The notes beneath the pieces are model-generated. The model was not told the DNA's origin. It made no database searches and saw only the letters and a program-made list of their open reading frames with translations. A stretch of DNA of 44,539 nt from CAYMRB01 sp964392615. Lineage in GTDB: Bacteria > Planctomycetota > UBA8108. A program made the position numbers and the translations under genes. The stretch spans positions 1-44,539 of the forward strand of contig CAYMRB010000018.1 of assembly GCA_964392615.1 (NCBI GenBank), given 5' to 3'. Each line of letters begins with the position of its first letter. Positions within the stretch are counted from its first letter, which is position 1. Positions 31,199 through 40,234 of the stretch are shown in pieces.

Positions 31199-33967
31199 AT
31201 GCGACCGATCTCCTGCATCCTCCTGATCCTCGCCGTTGCCGCGTCGCGCGCGGTGGCCGAGGAAATCCCGATCCACGCTCGGAACCTCGCGGCGCGATCG
31301 AAGAACATCGCGCCGGAGTACACCGCGTTCGACAACCTCACGCTGTGCGTCGGCCGTGACGGCTACATGGAGTGGGCGGCCGACGTTCGTGGCGGCGAGT
31401 ACTGGATCCACTTCCGGTACTGCTCGGGCGAGCGCCGGCCGTGCCGACTGAGCGTGAACGGCCGCGAGATTGCGGAGGGCGCGCTAGCCGAGCCGACCGG
31501 CGGCTTCTTCACCGCGCACCTGCGCTGGAGGACGGCCGGCCCCGTGAAGCTCGATCCGGGCCGCCAGCGCATCCGGCTGACGGCTGACGGCCTCATGCCG
31601 CATCTCAAGGGGCTCGTCGTCTCGACGAATGCAAAACCGCCGCAGGGCGCGTTTCGCGATCCGCAAGCCGAAGCGAGGCGCTTGCGAGAAAGTGTCAATC
31701 TGGACGGGCTGAAGCGCGCGATCGAGTACCTCGCGAGCGAGCACGGCGAGCGCTATCCGCGAGCGGAGGAGTTCCTGACGCGGCTCGGCGCGTTGGAGCC
31801 CCGCGTCGGTCTGCAGGGCGTCGAGCCGAGCGTTGTGAAGGACGTGGGCGCGTTGCGGCGCGAGGCTCTGGTCGACGCGAATCCACTGATGCGGTTCGAC
31901 CGACTGCTCTTTGTCCGGCGATACACGTATCAGTCGAATCACTACTACACGGACTACATCAACGGTTGCGTGCACTTCGGCGGCAACCTGTGCGTGCTGT
32001 CGCTCGAGGACGGCAGCGTGACCGAGCTCGTCCCGAGCCTCGCCGGGGGCATCTTCGGTCGCTTCGACCTGTCGTTCGACGGGCAGCGCGTCGTCTTCGA
32101 CTACAAGAAGGCCATTGGCGAGGGGTTCCGCATCTGGGAGGTCGGCATCGACGGCAAGGGGCTGCGCCAGATCACGTTCCCGCCGACCGACGAGGCGGAG
32201 CGCATCCGAAAGTACAAGATCAACGATCTGTATCAGCACCACACCGACGACATGCATCCGTGCTACCTGCCGGATGGCGGCATCTGTTTCGTCTCTTCCC
32301 GGTGTGAGCGGGGAATCCTCTGCGACCCGCCCGATCTGTTCACGACGACCACGCTCTACCGCATGAACCGCGATGGCGGCGCCATGGAGGTGCTGTCACA
32401 GAGCCCGGTCAGCGAAGCGTCGCCGAGCGTCATGAACGACGGGCGCATCCTGTACACGCGCTGGGAGTACGTCGACAAGCCCGATGTCGTCATCAAGTGC
32501 CTGTGGTCGATGCGGCCGGACGGCACGGGGTCGGCCGAGGTCTACGGCAACCTCATCACGTTTCCGGACACGTTGCTTCACGGTCGCGCGATTCCCGGAC
32601 ACGACAACCTGTTTGTCGTCATCGGCGCGCCGCACATGCCGCTGGGCGTCGGGACGGTCATCCGCGTCGATCTCGACGAGTCGATCCGCACGCGATCGCC
32701 GATGACGTACGTGACGCCCGACGTCGATATCCGCGAGGAGTACGGCTACCGGCACTTGCGAGACGGCCGCTGGGTGCGCGACGGGAACGGACCGCTATTC
32801 GTCGACGCGTATCCGCTCGACCCGAGCTTCTACCTGGTGTCCTGCAACCCCGACAAACCGTGGAACGACGTCAGCGCGTACGGCCTCTGGCTGATCGACG
32901 TCTTCGGCAATCGCGTGTTGATTCACGACGATGACGAGATGTCGTGCTGGCAGCCCGTGCCGCTTCGGTCTCGCGTGAGGCCGCCCGCCGTCGCGTCGTC
33001 CCGCTCGACGCTGGCCGCGGTGCGGGAGAAGGACGCCGGGCGAACGGGCCGGGACGCGACGACGTCGGCGCCCGCCGCCGCGAGGCGTGTGACCGAGGGG
33101 ACGGCCGGCGAGGCGACGGTGGTCCTCACCGATGTGTATCGCGGCCTCGAAGGGGTCGAACGCGGCACGATCCGCTATCTGCGCGTGCTCGAGACGCTGC
33201 CTCGACCGTGGGCTGCGCGGCGCTTCTGGCCCGGCGACGGCGGCTATCAGCAGCATGCGATCGTCAGCATGAACGGCAGCCTGCACGTCAAGCGGCTCAT
33301 CGGCATCGTGCCCGTCGAGTCGGACGGCTCGGCCGGCTTCATCGTGCCGGCCGATCGCAACCTGTTCTTCCAGGCGCTCGACGAGGATTTCATGGAGGTG
33401 CAACGCATGCGCACGTTCGTGAACCTCCGTCCGGGCGAGTCGCGATCGTGCACCGGCTGCCACTCCGAGCAGGGGTGGGCACCCGACAACCAGCCTGTCG
33501 CGGCGCTTCGGATTCCGCCGCGTCGGCTCGCGGCGCAGCCCGGCGACGCGAAGGCGGAGCGGCCGATCCACTATCCGACGGACGTGCAGCCCATCCTCGA
33601 TCGCCACTGCGTTCGCTGCCACGGCGCGGAGCGCCTGGACGGCGAACTCGACCTCAGCGGCGCGCCGACGACGCTCTTCAACCGCTCCTACGAGTCGCTC
33701 GTACGCAAGAAGCTCGTGCAGGTCTTCCACGAGAATCAGCCGAAGACCGGGCCGGCGGCGCCGATCCCGCCCTACTCGCTCGGGTCGCACGTCAGCGCGC
33801 TCGTTTCGTTTCTGCGCGGCGACCACTACGACGCGAAGCTCGACCGCAGCGAGCTCATTCGGGTGGTGACGTGGATCGACGCGAACTCGCCGTACTACGG
33901 CACCTACTTCGGCAGGCGCAACCTGCGCTATCGCGATCTGCCGGACTTCCGGCCCGTGCCACAGTAG
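31199..33967 (+). CDS. Dihaem (HzsA-like) exported protein with N-terminal beta domain
   Basis: A 922-residue protein with a signal peptide (residues 1-20). A carbohydrate-binding-like beta domain (about 22-145; GEYWIHFRYCSGERRPCRLSVNG) differs from those of its two paralogues. DANPLMRFDRLLFVRR follows near 235. A TolB-like propeller (about 240-590; WEVGIDGKGLRQITF, YLPDGGICFVSSRC) leads to the core GIVPVESDGSAGFIVP. Two haem c motifs follow: CTGCH (751-755) and CVRCH (804-808). ATG 31199 is chosen because the signal peptide starts there; the frame is open further upstream from a TTG at 31115 inside the direct repeats. It is divergent from the glycosidase gene and may share control through the repeats. 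The lactonase-like gene follows 83 bases downstream. Confidence 0.82.
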   Translation: MRPISCILLILAVAASRAVAEEIPIHARNLAARSKNIAPEYTAFDNLTLCVGRDGYMEWAADVRGGEYWIHFRYCSGERRPCRLSVNGREIAEGALAEPTGGFFTAHLRWRTAGPVKLDPGRQRIRLTADGLMPHLKGLVVSTNAKPPQGAFRDPQAEARRLRESVNLDGLKRAIEYLASEHGERYPRAEEFLTRLGALEPRVGLQGVEPSVVKDVGALRREALVDANPLMRFDRLLFVRRYTYQSNHYYTDYINGCVHFGGNLCVLSLEDGSVTELVPSLAGGIFGRFDLSFDGQRVVFDYKKAIGEGFRIWEVGIDGKGLRQITFPPTDEAERIRKYKINDLYQHHTDDMHPCYLPDGGICFVSSRCERGILCDPPDLFTTTTLYRMNRDGGAMEVLSQSPVSEASPSVMNDGRILYTRWEYVDKPDVVIKCLWSMRPDGTGSAEVYGNLITFPDTLLHGRAIPGHDNLFVVIGAPHMPLGVGTVIRVDLDESIRTRSPMTYVTPDVDIREEYGYRHLRDGRWVRDGNGPLFVDAYPLDPSFYLVSCNPDKPWNDVSAYGLWLIDVFGNRVLIHDDDEMSCWQPVPLRSRVRPPAVASSRSTLAAVREKDAGRTGRDATTSAPAAARRVTEGTAGEATVVLTDVYRGLEGVERGTIRYLRVLETLPRPWAARRFWPGDGGYQQHAIVSMNGSLHVKRLIGIVPVESDGSAGFIVPADRNLFFQALDEDFMEVQRMRTFVNLRPGESRSCTGCHSEQGWAPDNQPVAALRIPPRRLAAQPGDAKAERPIHYPTDVQPILDRHCVRCHGAERLDGELDLSGAPTTLFNRSYESLVRKKLVQVFHENQPKTGPAAPIPPYSLGSHVSALVSFLRGDHYDAKLDRSELIRVVTWIDANSPYYGTYFGRRNLRYRDLPDFRPVPQ

Positions 33968-34050
33968 CAGGCCGGCAGAGCCGCCGAGCGCTCGATTCGC
34001 CCTTGCGTCTTCCGGGGCCGATCGTCTCTGATCACGATCTGGAGGAACCC

Positions 34051-35217
34051 ATGAGATTCGATCGTTCGAACATGACATCCAACGTCCGTCCGCTCGTTGT
34101 CGCGGTCTCGCTGCTCGTCGGCTCCGTTGCGGTGAACGCTGCAGACGACGTCCGCGAGTGCTTCGTCTGGTTCGGCACGTACACGCGAGGCGAGAGCCAG
34201 GGCATCTATGCGTACCGCATGAACACGGCAACCGGCCGCCTGACGCGCGCCGGCGTGACGACCGGAATCAAGAACCCGAGCTTCCTCGCGATCCATCCGC
34301 GTGGCGACTTCCTGTACGCGGTCAATGAGGTCGCCGAAGGGCCGAAGCGTTCGGGTGCGGTCAGCGCGTACAAGATCGACCGCAAGACCGGCGCGCTGAC
34401 GTTCATCAACAGGCAATCGTCCGGTGGAGGAGCGCCGTGCCACGTCGTCGTCGACGCGACCGGCCGTTGCGCGCTGGTCGCGAACTACACGGGGGGTAAC
34501 GTCGCGGCGTTGCCGATTCGCGCCGACGGAGGCCTGAAGCCGATCTCGTCGCTCGTGCAGCACACGGGCTCGGGGCCGACGAAGCGCCAGAAGCGCCCAC
34601 ACGCGCACTCGATCTTGATCGACGCGACGAACCGGTTCGCGGTCGCGGCTGACCTGGGCACGGACGAGCTGATCGTGTACCGACTCGACGCGGCGAAAGG
34701 GACGCTCACGCGTCACTCGGCGGCGAAGGTGGCTCCAGGCTCCGGTCCGAGACACTTCGCGTTCCATCCCGGGGGCAAGTACGGGTATGTGATCAGCGAG
34801 CTCAGCCTCACCGCGACCGCGTTGCGTTGGGACGCGACGAAGGGGAAGCTCGAGCCCTTCCAGACGTTGCCGACGATCTCGCCGGCCGCGGAGCGCAAGG
34901 GCAGCACGGCCGACCTGCAGGTGCACGCGTCCGGCCGCTTCGTGTATGGGTCGAACCGCGGTCACGACAGCATCGTCGTCTTCGCGGTCGACGCGGCGAC
35001 GGGGCGTCTCCGACACGTCGAGAACGAGCCCACGCAGGGCAAGACGCCGCGCAACTTCGGACTCGATCCGACCGGCAAGTGGCTGCTGGCCGAGAACCAA
35101 TCGACCGGCAATGTCGTCGTGTTCCGGATCGACGCGAGCACTGGAAAGCTCGAGCCGGCCGGGCACTCGATCGACGTGCCGTCACCGGTCTGCGCGAAGT
35201 TCCTGCCGCTCGAGTGA
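34051..35217 (+). CDS. Secreted lactonase-family seven-bladed beta-propeller protein
   Basis: A 388-residue protein with a signal peptide (residues about 1-30). Seven propeller blades of the 6-phosphogluconolactonase (YbhE-type) family fill the rest, with characteristic segments GTYTRGESQGIYAYRM, NPSFLAIHPRGDFLYAVNE, PHAHSILIDATNRFAVAADLGTDEL and GPRHFAFHPGGKYGYVISEL. Members hydrolyse sugar lactones or are uncharacterised enzymes; cytosolic YbhE has no signal peptide. An exported lactonase beside an exported FAD oxidoreductase and glycosidases would fit hydrolysis of aldonolactones made by sugar oxidation, which is an inference. ATG 34051 has GGAGGA at 34041-34046. It ends 13 bases from the convergent PPTase gene. 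Confidence 0.85.
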   Translation: MRFDRSNMTSNVRPLVVAVSLLVGSVAVNAADDVRECFVWFGTYTRGESQGIYAYRMNTATGRLTRAGVTTGIKNPSFLAIHPRGDFLYAVNEVAEGPKRSGAVSAYKIDRKTGALTFINRQSSGGGAPCHVVVDATGRCALVANYTGGNVAALPIRADGGLKPISSLVQHTGSGPTKRQKRPHAHSILIDATNRFAVAADLGTDELIVYRLDAAKGTLTRHSAAKVAPGSGPRHFAFHPGGKYGYVISELSLTATALRWDATKGKLEPFQTLPTISPAAERKGSTADLQVHASGRFVYGSNRGHDSIVVFAVDAATGRLRHVENEPTQGKTPRNFGLDPTGKWLLAENQSTGNVVVFRIDASTGKLEPAGHSIDVPSPVCAKFLPLE

Positions 35218-35230
35218 ATCGAGCTTCGCG

Positions 35231-35950
35231 CTACACCGGGTATCGAAAGCAGCGGACAGACTCGATTCCCGGCGCTGCGGCCAGCGCGGCGACCGCGCCC
35301 GGCAAGGCGGGGAGATCGTGCAGGTCCCAAGTACCGAACGTAGCGTCGTCGCAGCACACCGGGCGTTCCGGCACGACCTGGATGCGCGCGAGCTCGACGC
35401 TGATCCCGCAGCCGATTGCCTTGAGCACCGCCTCCTTGCGCGTCCAGAGCGTGTAGAACGCGTCCTCGCGTTGCGTCGCTGCGAAGATCCACTCGCACTC
35501 GTCGGGTGCGAAGTAGCGCGTCGCGATCGCGTCGAGCGACTCTCGCGGCCGCACCGTCTCGACGTCGATGCCCACGCAGCGATCACGCGATACCGCGATG
35601 AGCGCGACGTCTCCCGTGTGGGCCACGTTGAACTCGATGTGGCTCGCGTCGTCACGGTCGAGCGACGGCTTGCCGTGCTCGCCGTAGCGGAATGCGAGAT
35701 CTGCCGCATCGCGACTCGCGTAGCGACCGATCAGCGCGCGGAGAGTCGATCGAGCCGCGACGAAGCGGCGCTCGAGGTCCGGGAATCGGAAGCGCGCCGC
35801 GCGCTGCCGCTCGTCGTCCGACAGCACCGCCGCGAGCCGGCCGACCTCGCCGGCGGGGAGGTCGAGGTCGATCCACCAGACATGGACCTCGCCGTCCGTC
35901 AGCGGTGGAACGTTCGAAGCGGATTGCCAGGCTCGCGCGCTTGCTGCCAT
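35231..35950 (-). CDS. Sfp-type 4'-phosphopantetheinyl transferase
   Basis: A 239-residue enzyme that transfers phosphopantetheine from CoA to a carrier-protein serine. The family motifs are present: FNVAHTGD, GIDVE (Mg-binding acids) and WTRKEAVLKAIG, in the usual order and spacing for the long Sfp-type. ATG 35950 is chosen because the conserved domain begins soon after; an open frame of 82 more codons upstream is compositionally poor. No carrier protein, NRPS or PKS lies next to it, but two ketosynthases are encoded 5 kb away (41222-43736) and may use the carrier it activates. The gene runs toward the lactonase gene. Confidence 0.9.
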   Translation of the reverse strand: MAASARAWQSASNVPPLTDGEVHVWWIDLDLPAGEVGRLAAVLSDDERQRAARFRFPDLERRFVAARSTLRALIGRYASRDAADLAFRYGEHGKPSLDRDDASHIEFNVAHTGDVALIAVSRDRCVGIDVETVRPRESLDAIATRYFAPDECEWIFAATQREDAFYTLWTRKEAVLKAIGCGISVELARIQVVPERPVCCDDATFGTWDLHDLPALPGAVAALAAAPGIESVRCFRYPV

Positions 35951-36208
35951 GGCGCTGACTGTACCCGCCAGTGGCGCGCGGCAAAAGGGCATGGGCCGGC
36001 CGAGGCGAGACGCGGTAGCGCGGGCCGTGCCGCGCCCCTCCGTCCTCTGGTCGCCCGAATTCGAGGCGGAGCGCCCCGCGCGTGGTTCGTTCGGCGTGTG
36101 TTCGGGCGGTTTTTTTCCGTCCTGCGCGTCTGTGTCGAGCAAGCGCGCATCGCGCCGACGGCCGCTCGTGTATGATGGGGGCCTTTCTCCGTACACCGAG
36201 TCGGTTCG

Positions 36209-37129
36209 TTGCGTTTCCTCCTCTACATCACGATCTCGTCGTGCACTCTGATCGCCGCCACCGGTTGGGGCGGCTCGTGGGGATCGTCGTGTCCGCCGGC
36301 ATCCGTCGCGGCGACGCCGGCACCACCTCCTGCGCCGCCACCTCCTGCGCCGCCGCCGCCCACGCCTTCGCCACCGCCGGTCGTTCTCGAGGGGATCGAG
36401 ATCGTGCCGCCGAGCGCCCGATCGATCGTCGGTGGGACCGTCGCATTCGAGGCGATCGGTGCGTTCTCGGATGGGTCGATACGGGACCTGACGGAAGAGG
36501 TCGACTGGACGTCGGATGACGACGCGATCGCGATCGTGTCGTCGTCACCCCCAGCGGTCGGGCTCGCCACGGCTCGCGCGTCGGGTGCGGTCGGGATCGG
36601 AGCGAGCGACCCGGCGACCGGTATCGCGTCGCTCCCCGCGTCCCTGGAGGTGATCGGGACGAGTCGGCTGTTCGTCGACGGTGGTGCGCTCGATGCATCC
36701 GGTGCGGAAGCCGACGTATCGATCGTGTGCCACAACGTGGTCACCGTGCTCGGGTTCAGCGTGGCGCTGCGCTACGACCCCGCGTCGCTCGAGGTCGTCG
36801 ACGCCGGCCGCGGCGAGGCCGCGAGCTCGGCGGACTACTTCGAAGCCATCGTCGACCCGCTCGACGGATCGATCGCGGTCGGATGCGTCTGGGATCTGGA
36901 CGGCGACTTCTCGACGCAGCACCTCGCGGCGGGCGTCGATCGCTCCCTCATCCACCTTACGCTGCGCGCCCTCGGCGACCACGGCGATACCGCGACGCTG
37001 AGCTTCGAGACCATTCCGAGCCCCGGCAATCCCGCCGTCTCGTTGCGCAACGCGTTGACCGATGGTCAGGGCCGCGCGTTCGTGCCGGAACTCGAGCACG
37101 CGACGCTGCACGTGTTGGACGTACGCTAG
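36209..37129 (+). CDS. Secreted cohesin-like protein with proline-rich linker and Big_2-like domain
   Basis: A 306-residue protein from TTG 36209; its first 20 residues form a signal peptide. A Pro-rich linker follows (about 32-58). A Big_2-like domain (about 60-150; VPPSARSIVGGTVAFEAIGAF, VDWTSDD) is followed by a cohesin-like beta-sandwich (about 155-300; VTVLGFSVALRYDPASLEVVDAG, IHLTLRALGD). Cohesins hold dockerin-bearing enzymes, although many non-cellulosomal bacteria encode such domains with unknown partners; no dockerin repeat was recognised in this window. A TATGAT at 36171-36176 may be the -10 promoter element. The stop is four bases from the convergent gene. Confidence 0.7.
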   Translation: MRFLLYITISSCTLIAATGWGGSWGSSCPPASVAATPAPPPAPPPPAPPPPTPSPPPVVLEGIEIVPPSARSIVGGTVAFEAIGAFSDGSIRDLTEEVDWTSDDDAIAIVSSSPPAVGLATARASGAVGIGASDPATGIASLPASLEVIGTSRLFVDGGALDASGAEADVSIVCHNVVTVLGFSVALRYDPASLEVVDAGRGEAASSADYFEAIVDPLDGSIAVGCVWDLDGDFSTQHLAAGVDRSLIHLTLRALGDHGDTATLSFETIPSPGNPAVSLRNALTDGQGRAFVPELEHATLHVLDVR

Positions 37130-37133
37130 TACG

Positions 37134-37490
37134 TTAGCGCGCGCTGACGCGTTCCTGCTCCAGATCGACCACGACGCGCTCCCTGTAGACGACGTCCCTG
37201 CGGCTGCGATAGAGCACGAGGTAGTGCTCGAGCGTGTGCCCGACCACACCGCTCACCGCCTCGGCGTGCATTCCGTCCACGTCGCGGATCTCGAACACGC
37301 GCTGGTCGCCCGACTCGGCCGGAGTCTCGGTCACCGACGCCCGATGGACCAGCGCCCAGTCGCGGATCTCGTTCGCGATGGCCGGGTTGTTGCCGGTCTG
37401 GACGACGCGACATGCGATCAGCGGGTCGGTCGGCGCGATCGAGATCTCCAGGGCGATGATCGCATCACACTGCGGCGTTGGATCGTGCAT
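37134..37490 (-). CDS. Hypothetical protein
   Basis: A 118-residue soluble protein with alternating beta-type hydrophobic stretches (ALEISIAPTDPLIACRVVQTG, HYLVLYRSRRDVVYRERVVVDLE). I do not recognise a family. ATG 37490 is the preferred start; a GTG at 37574 would add 28 residues, and neither has a strong ribosome binding site. It converges on the cohesin-like gene and lies 130 bases from the thioredoxin gene on the same strand. Confidence 0.55.
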   Translation of the reverse strand: MHDPTPQCDAIIALEISIAPTDPLIACRVVQTGNNPAIANEIRDWALVHRASVTETPAESGDQRVFEIRDVDGMHAEAVSGVVGHTLEHYLVLYRSRRDVVYRERVVVDLEQERVSAR

Positions 37491-37620
37491 CGTTCTGCGG
37501 TTCGCGTAGCCACAACCCCGGTTGCCCGCCGGCCGCCAGCGGGAAACCGACACGTGAGTCACTGAAGGATGCACGAACCCGCTACGAATGCAAGCCGTCC
37601 AGATTCTCGGCCCCTCGCGC

Positions 37621-38793
37621 CTATTCGCGCCAGGCGGCCAAGTTCTTGACGATCGTTCGACGCAGTTGCAGGGGGTCGATGCGCCCCTCGTGCCGGTACA
37701 CGATCTCGCCGCCGGGAGCGACGAGGATCGTCAGCGGCACGGCGCCGCTCCACTGCGGGTCGAGCGCCTCGGCCAGCGGATCGCGATCCTCCGAGTCGAA
37801 CACGAAGTGGCGGCCCGACACGCCGAGCTTCCGCAGCACGGGCTGCACTTCCTTGCTCTGGTCCGGCAGATCGATGCTGATCGTCGCGAACTCGAACGCG
37901 CGATGCCGGTACATCCGGTTCGTGTGGACGAGGTCCGGCATCTCGGCGACGCACGGGCCGCACCATGTCGCCCACACGTTGATCAGGCGCAGCTTCTTCG
38001 TCTTGTTCTGCCGCAGCTCGCGAACACCACGGGCGGAGAGCATCTCGATCGTGACCTTCTCGGCCGCGGCCTTCTTCAACCAGGCTGCCGCCGCCGCGCG
38101 CTTATCGGACCACTTGACCGAGCAGCCGAACGCGCGGGTCGTCGCGACCTCGACCGGCTTGCCGGCGAGGACGGAGTCGATCGCAGTGCGCAGATCGCGT
38201 CGGGTGATCTTCTTGCCGCTCTCCGAGTTGTCGACGCGACCGGAGTACCGCAGCCGTCGCTCCGCGTCGAAGACGAACGCTTGCGGCGTCACGCGTGGAC
38301 CGTAGGCGCGCGAGGTCTTCTGGGTGGCGCCGTCGTACAGGTACGGAAACGGGAACTTCTTGGCCTTGGCGCGAATCTTCATGTCCTCGAACGAGTCGCC
38401 GAGGTCGGTGTAGCCGAGCTCGTCCGGACGGACGGCGAGCGGATCGTTCGGCGAGATCGCGACCAGCGCGACGCCGCGCTTGCGGTAGTCGCGTGCGACC
38501 CGCGCGATGCGGTCCTCGTAGAGCTGTGCGGTGGGGCAGTGGTTGCAGGTGAACACGACGACGAGGACATCGGCCGTCGCGAAGTTCTTCAAGCGCCAGG
38601 TCTTTCCATCCACGCCGGGAAGAGCGAAGTCGACCGCGCGGTCGCCGAGCCGCAACGGCTTCACCGGTGCAGCCTTCTTGACCGGCGCGGGCTTCGCGGG
38701 CTTGTCTCCGTCGTCCGACGCGCGGAGCGAGATGGCCGCGGCGAGGCTGACAGCCAGGATCCACGCGCCGATGCGCAGCGCAGGTCGTTTCAT
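37621..38793 (-). CDS. Exported protein with two thioredoxin-fold domains
   Basis: A 390-residue protein with a signal peptide (residues 1-25) and an Ala/Lys/Pro-rich linker. A peroxiredoxin-like (AhpC/Redoxin) domain lies at about 48-215, with VVVFTCNHCPTAQLYEDRI. This CNHC segment is typical of planctomycete AhpC/TSA-like proteins. A TlpA-like thioredoxin domain follows at about 225-390 with the active site WATWCGPC. Both Cys pairs are intact. It probably acts as a thiol oxidoreductase outside the cytoplasm, for example on haem-binding cysteines of c-type cytochromes, which fits the three dihaem proteins nearby; this is inference. It lies 39 bases after the thioredoxin-TPR lipoprotein gene and is likely co-transcribed with it. 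Confidence 0.85.
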   Translation of the reverse strand: MKRPALRIGAWILAVSLAAAISLRASDDGDKPAKPAPVKKAAPVKPLRLGDRAVDFALPGVDGKTWRLKNFATADVLVVVFTCNHCPTAQLYEDRIARVARDYRKRGVALVAISPNDPLAVRPDELGYTDLGDSFEDMKIRAKAKKFPFPYLYDGATQKTSRAYGPRVTPQAFVFDAERRLRYSGRVDNSESGKKITRRDLRTAIDSVLAGKPVEVATTRAFGCSVKWSDKRAAAAAWLKKAAAEKVTIEMLSARGVRELRQNKTKKLRLINVWATWCGPCVAEMPDLVHTNRMYRHRAFEFATISIDLPDQSKEVQPVLRKLGVSGRHFVFDSEDRDPLAEALDPQWSGAVPLTILVAPGGEIVYRHEGRIDPLQLRRTIVKNLAAWRE

Positions 38794-38832
38794 CGTCGAG
38801 CTCCGGTGGCTGCGAGCGTTCGAGGAGGAGTC

Positions 38833-40119
38833 TCAGGGGCCGGGCTCGGCCAGCAACCCCTCGAGCAAGCTCAGGCTCATGAACGCGTAGTGACCGCGCC
38901 AGCGAACGCGCCCCTTCTTTCCGATGATCGCGGCGGCGGGGTATCCCGTGACCTTGTACGCGAGCTCCGTCTTGCCGCCGCGGTCGATCGCGACGTCGAA
39001 GAAGTCGAGCTGGTTCGTGTGGACGTACGAGTCGATGGGCGACTCGGCCTTCGGGTCCGTCGGGTCGGCCACGCCGACGAAAACAGCGCCTCTCGGGGTC
39101 CACTCGGCGATGTCGCGCCGCAGCCGCGGCATCTCCTTCTTGCAGTGTGGGCAGCCCGTCGAGAAGAACACGAGGACGACCACCTCGCCGTGCAGGTCGG
39201 CGAGGCCGCGGGGGATCACACCCTGCAGCCACTCCTGCGGGCCGACGCGGATCGGTGCGGCGGGCCGTCCGATGATGGAGCTCTGCACCAGGTACTTGCG
39301 CACCTTGAGCGCAGCGTTCTTCAGGTCGGGATTGTTGCGGTACAGCGTCGTGTAGGTGTTCCACGTGCGCCGCGCCGCCGTGATCTGTCCCGTGCCGGCC
39401 TGGCATACGCCGACGCGCAGAAGCGCGCGGGCCTTGTCCTTGTCCTCGGACGCCTTCGCCCACGCCTCCTGATAGGCCTCGAGGGCGCTGTGCTGGTCGC
39501 CGAGCATCAGCCAGCACGAGCCCTTCATGTACCGCGCGTTCGGGGCGTTCTCCGCGTCATCCGGAAAGCGCCGGGCGATTTCGTCGTAGCGGGCGAGAGC
39601 GAGGTGAAACTGCTCTTTCGGGTCGGCCTCGAGGTCGAAATCGAGGCGATCCCACTCGGCTTCCTGCGCGAAGCGGAAGTGCGTCTGGGCGAGGGAGTGG
39701 AGGAGATCGGCACGCACATCGTCCGGCGCGGCGATCTTGCGCGCGGCGGCGAGGGTCACCAACGCTTGGTCGTAGTGACCCTGCTTGCGCAGGCTCTCGG
39801 CCTTCTCGAGCTCCGCCTTCGCGTCGCCGGGCTCGTTGCCCTCCTCGGAGGCGCTGTCGCCCGCGGGCGGCAGCTCGGGCCCCGGGTCGGGGGGCTGGGG
39901 CGCAGCGCCCGTACCATCTTTTGTCGTCGTGCCGACGGTGTCGGTCGAGTCGACGCCGGGCGTGGCACCCGCGCCGTTCGAGTCACCGCTGGGCGGCTTC
40001 GCGGTCGCCGCGTCGGGACCGACGCCGGGCGTCGCGACCGGCGTCGGATTGGGCGAACGCACGCACGATGCGAGCGTCGCGATGAGGAGGATCGTCAGGA
40101 CGCGCTGCAAGAGCTTCAA
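38833..40119 (-). CDS. TPR-thioredoxin (TlpA-like) lipoprotein
   Basis: A 428-residue protein. The TTG at 40119 is taken as start because a lipoprotein signal begins there (LKLLQRVLTILLIATLASC, lipobox Cys19) and GGGAG lies nine bases upstream. No ATG fits, and the frame upstream is not protein-like. A long Pro/Gly/Thr-rich linker (about 20-105) is followed by TPR-like helices (about 108-280; GHYDQALVTLAAARKI, SCWLMLGDQHSALEAYQEAW). A TlpA-like thioredoxin domain (about 295-428) has the active site CPHC. It is the first gene of a two-gene unit with the double-thioredoxin protein. An extended -10 promoter at 40157-40165 supports the start. Confidence 0.82.
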   Translation of the reverse strand: MKLLQRVLTILLIATLASCVRSPNPTPVATPGVGPDAATAKPPSGDSNGAGATPGVDSTDTVGTTTKDGTGAAPQPPDPGPELPPAGDSASEEGNEPGDAKAELEKAESLRKQGHYDQALVTLAAARKIAAPDDVRADLLHSLAQTHFRFAQEAEWDRLDFDLEADPKEQFHLALARYDEIARRFPDDAENAPNARYMKGSCWLMLGDQHSALEAYQEAWAKASEDKDKARALLRVGVCQAGTGQITAARRTWNTYTTLYRNNPDLKNAALKVRKYLVQSSIIGRPAAPIRVGPQEWLQGVIPRGLADLHGEVVVLVFFSTGCPHCKKEMPRLRRDIAEWTPRGAVFVGVADPTDPKAESPIDSYVHTNQLDFFDVAIDRGGKTELAYKVTGYPAAAIIGKKGRVRWRGHYAFMSLSLLEGLLAEPGP

Positions 40120-40156
40120 GATCGTGTTCTCCCGGCTCGCTCGGTGGGAAACGGGG

Positions 40157-40165
40157 ATTCTATCA
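40157..40165 (-). promoter_or_regulatory. Extended -10 promoter of the thioredoxin operon
   Basis: On the minus strand TGATAGAAT forms an extended -10 (TGnTAGAAT). A weak TTCGGG lies 18 bases upstream. Transcription would start near 40150, about 30 bases before the TTG at 40119. Confidence 0.5.
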
Positions 40166-40234
40166 CACGCCGAGACGCGGCCCGAACACTTCCGAATCCG
40201 GGGGCCGGTGGCGTGACACCGTGGTGTCGCGCCG

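Noticed and set aside
14336..33967. Hydrazine synthase (anammox) locus
   Set aside because: The dihaem proteins share the alpha-subunit-like core, but there are no beta/gamma subunits, hydrazine dehydrogenase or other anammox genes, and the neighbours are glycan-related.
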